NCBI GenBank assembly: GCA_937988745.1
Contig: CALKAR010000234.1
Coordinates: 1 to 8,696 of the forward strand
Length of the DNA: 8,696 bases
Origin: an uncultured Peptococcaceae bacterium
GTDB lineage: Bacteria; Bacillota; Limnochordia; Darwinibacteriales; Darwinibacteriaceae
Direction: 5' to 3'
The translations under genes were made by a program, and so were the position numbers. Numbering within the stretch: the first letter of the stretch is position 1; each line of letters begins with the position of its first letter. Under the pieces are notes generated by a model. The model did no database searches. It was not told where the DNA came from and saw only the letters and a list, made by a program, of their open reading frames with translations. This document shows positions 6,958 through 8,696 of this stretch, one piece after another.

Positions 6958-6987
6958 TTGAGCGAAATTGGGCGTCTTGCTTAGGTT
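6958..6987 (+). promoter_or_regulatory. Candidate promoter of the AMIN-like lipoprotein gene
   Basis: TTGAGC at 6958-6963 (a -35-like hexamer) is followed, 18 bases on, by TAGGTT at 6982-6987 (TAnnnT -10-like). The predicted transcript start is near 6994, at an in-frame GTG, so the message could be leaderless from there. An alternative -10-like TACGGT at 7006-7011 would put the transcript start at the ATG at 7018. The sequence alone does not decide between them. Confidence 0.35.
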
Positions 6988-7017
6988 TCGGGGGTGACCC
7001 AGGGTTACGGTGTGTGC

Positions 7018-7656
7018 ATGATCGTGCAGCCAACTTCTCATTCAAAGCATCGTGCCCGCCTGAAGACTCTAGCGATTGTCGGCGCTAGCGCGTTGACTCT
7101 TGCGGGTTGTGGAACCTCCAATTCCACCACCAACGATGCTTCTTCTGTAACTCAAACTATGTCCGCAACTGCGGATGGCGCACAGTTGTCCAACGAAGCT
7201 TCCACCGGCCCAACCGCATTGGGCGAAGCCGATGTAGCAATGAAGACTCTCCGACCTGATGCGCCTGCACAGCTCATGGTCACCGATGTTCGGATTGGCT
7301 CTCACAGTGGCTTTGACCGCGTGGTATTTGATCTCACTGGCACCGGAACTCCTGGTTGGTTCATTGATTACACCTCCAATCCCACCCAGCAGGGCAGCGG
7401 AAACACCATCAACTTCACGGGCGATACAGCGCTGAACGTAAATATTGACGGTACTGTTTATCCTTTCGATTTGGGCCTTGAGGATCCAGAGATCGGCACC
7501 GTGGATGGCTCCGGCAGCATTGTCACCCAGGTTGTCAGCGCCGGTACTTTTGAGGGCCGCTCCCAGTTCGTCATCGGACTTAACGGCAAGCACCCCTACT
7601 CCATCACGGAGCTGCAGGATCCGCACCGTCTCGTCGTGGATGTTTTAGCGCAGTAG
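7018..7656 (+). CDS. Lipoprotein with AMIN-like domain, function unknown
   Basis: A secreted, lipid-anchored protein of 212 residues. The N terminus is a lipoprotein signal peptide: a basic stretch HSKHRARLK, a hydrophobic core and the lipobox LTLAGC, with the acylated Cys at residue 31. A Ser/Thr/Asn-rich linker follows to about residue 60. The rest matches the actinobacterial AMIN-like lipoprotein domain, with DVRIGSHSGFDRVVFDL near its start, TPGWFIDYTS next, and a C-terminal HRLVVDVLAQ strand. By analogy with AMIN domains a cell-envelope binding role is possible, but this is inference. An in-frame GTG at 6994 would add 8 residues and could be a leaderless start. ATG 7018 was preferred because it gives a signal peptide of more usual length; GTG 7024 is also possible. 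The gene stands alone, divergent from the Apd1-like gene and convergent with imuB. Confidence 0.85.
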   Translation: MIVQPTSHSKHRARLKTLAIVGASALTLAGCGTSNSTTNDASSVTQTMSATADGAQLSNEASTGPTALGEADVAMKTLRPDAPAQLMVTDVRIGSHSGFDRVVFDLTGTGTPGWFIDYTSNPTQQGSGNTINFTGDTALNVNIDGTVYPFDLGLEDPEIGTVDGSGSIVTQVVSAGTFEGRSQFVIGLNGKHPYSITELQDPHRLVVDVLAQ

Positions 7657-7660
7657 TTTC

Positions 7661-8696
7661 CTAATATGTGGCCTCAATCCGCCACTTGTTGTCTTTCCAC
7701 ATCAGGAGCCACGCGCTGAGCTGCCTTTCTTCAGATACTGCCCGTCCCACCACTTGGAGGCGGGCATATTTTGTACCGTTTTTCTCCCCCCATCGATCAT
7801 CCACCGGCCATGGCCCAGCCCAGCCGGTGATCAAATAGCGGGCCGGCCCCCAGGACAAGGCATACGGCGACGAGCTGAGCAATGCCTCTGCGGTGACGTA
7901 AATACGCTGCCCTTCTGTATCAATCATGGTCACTTGCGAGGCCGGGTGGTTGATCCCACCGCCCAACCGAGCAGGCAGCGGACCTGGTATTTTCCCTGGC
8001 CACGACCCCGCTGGATTGCGGATAGCATCACGTTTTTCACCATAAGGAACAAAATGAATGCGTTCTTCTACTCCCCGACCACCAGCCGGAACAGGCTGCA
8101 GCACCGCATCCACGCCCAAGCTTGATTGCACACGCTCAATGACTTGTCTGGCCACATGCTGCTGGCTGCGCCCGGTATCCCACAATCCGCCACTGGCCAT
8201 ATCCGGTGGCACACATTCCAAAGGAATAAGCCACAACGCCGTAATCCCATCGTGCTCATTCGGATCATCGGAATGCGCACCGCGCGCAGTCAACCAACCA
8301 TCCAACTGCCAACGCACCCGATCCGCAGTTGCCTGTTCCGTTAAAGGTTCACCGGTACGCCAAATTCTGCTCACCGTATCACCAGTACTGAAATCGGCTG
8401 TGACCTTGAGCAATTGGCACACCACACCACCTTTGCTCAGCAGTTGATGCAGGCGCGAGGCAAGGTTGCGCGCAACAAACGAGGCGGCGTCGACACGCAA
8501 AATAGGCTCCTCCGGCACATGCGAAACCTCCCAATCTGCATGCGTGATCGGTGGCGCGACCTTACGATCGTGCCTGGCACGCGCAATGTTGTGACACCGC
8601 AGACCAGCGTTGCCGAAACGCGTCGCCACGGCTTCTACCGGCAGTTCCGCCAGCTCACCGAGCGTGCGCATGCCCAGATCCGCCAGCGCGCGCACC
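7661..8696 (-). CDS. imuB: ImuB-type Y-family DNA polymerase-like protein, 5' partial (C-terminal part)
   Basis: The frame is open to the right edge, so about 345 C-terminal codons are present and the N-terminal catalytic-like palm/fingers region lies outside. The visible part begins in the helix-hairpin-helix region (ALADLGMRTLGELAELPVEA), as in Y-family polymerases. It continues through a little-finger-like region and ends with the long C-terminal extension typical of ImuB, containing GWAGPWPVDDRWG about 50 residues before the end and finishing in WRIEATY. ImuB is an inactive Y-family homologue that links DnaE2 and ImuA' to the beta clamp in SOS-induced mutagenic translesion synthesis; this role is family knowledge. 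The GTG at 8693-8695 should be read as an internal Val codon, not a start. The gene ends 4 bases from the convergent lipoprotein gene. A paralogous Y-family polymerase is less likely because of this C terminus. Confidence 0.88.
   Translation of the reverse strand, partial: VRALADLGMRTLGELAELPVEAVATRFGNAGLRCHNIARARHDRKVAPPITHADWEVSHVPEEPILRVDAASFVARNLASRLHQLLSKGGVVCQLLKVTADFSTGDTVSRIWRTGEPLTEQATADRVRWQLDGWLTARGAHSDDPNEHDGITALWLIPLECVPPDMASGGLWDTGRSQQHVARQVIERVQSSLGVDAVLQPVPAGGRGVEERIHFVPYGEKRDAIRNPAGSWPGKIPGPLPARLGGGINHPASQVTMIDTEGQRIYVTAEALLSSSPYALSWGPARYLITGWAGPWPVDDRWGEKNGTKYARLQVVGRAVSEERQLSAWLLMWKDNKWRIEATY

Noticed and set aside
7069..7626. 185-codon open frame on the minus strand inside the lipoprotein gene
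   Set aside because: It is fully antisense to a well-supported lipoprotein gene, has no recognisable domain and looks like a shadow of GC-rich codon use.
8058..8447. 129-codon plus-strand frame opposite imuB
   Set aside because: It is a shadow of imuB; the minus-strand product matches the ImuB C terminus.

Overview
The window looks like chromosomal DNA of a Corynebacterium, very probably C. glutamicum or a close relative. The main reason is the gene order mmpL-type transporter, crtB, crtI, crtYe, crtYf, crtEb. This is the known layout of the corynebacterial locus for decaprenoxanthin, a yellow C50 carotenoid. Sequence-level recognition of the proteins agrees. The species assignment is from memory and was not checked by a search.

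Positions 1-5983, plus strand: the 3' part of an MmpL/RND-type membrane transporter, then five carotenoid genes packed as one transcription unit. Four junctions overlap or leave no more than 2 bases (mmpL/crtB ATGA, crtB/crtI TGATG or GTGA, crtYe/crtYf ATGA, crtYf/crtEb 2-base gap). CrtB makes phytoene from two GGPP, and CrtI desaturates it to lycopene. CrtEb adds C5 prenyl units to give the C45/C50 acyclic flavuxanthin, and the heterodimer CrtYe/CrtYf closes the epsilon-type rings to give decaprenoxanthin. The GGPP synthase gene (crtE) and the MarR-type regulator (crtR), expected upstream in this locus, lie outside the window, as does the operon promoter.

Positions 5992-6855, minus strand: a sucrase/ferredoxin-like (Apd1-type) thioredoxin-fold protein with a candidate Cys2/His2 [2Fe-2S] site. 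It converges on crtEb with only 8 bases between the stop codons. Positions 6856-7017 form the only real intergenic space. It lies between two divergent genes and holds an inverted repeat with 7-base arms and candidate promoters close to both starts. Positions 7018-7656, plus strand: a lipoprotein with an AMIN-like domain. Positions 7661-8696, minus strand: the C-terminal part of ImuB, a Y-family polymerase-like factor of mutagenic DNA repair, running off the right edge and converging on the lipoprotein gene with a 4-base gap.

No tRNA, rRNA, CRISPR array, insertion sequence or clear rho-independent terminator was seen. The carotenoid block is visibly more AT-rich than the genes to its right. 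The pathway itself is described in the literature. The less explored points here are the role of the coupled transporter, the Apd1-like protein, and the inverted repeat in the divergent intergenic region.
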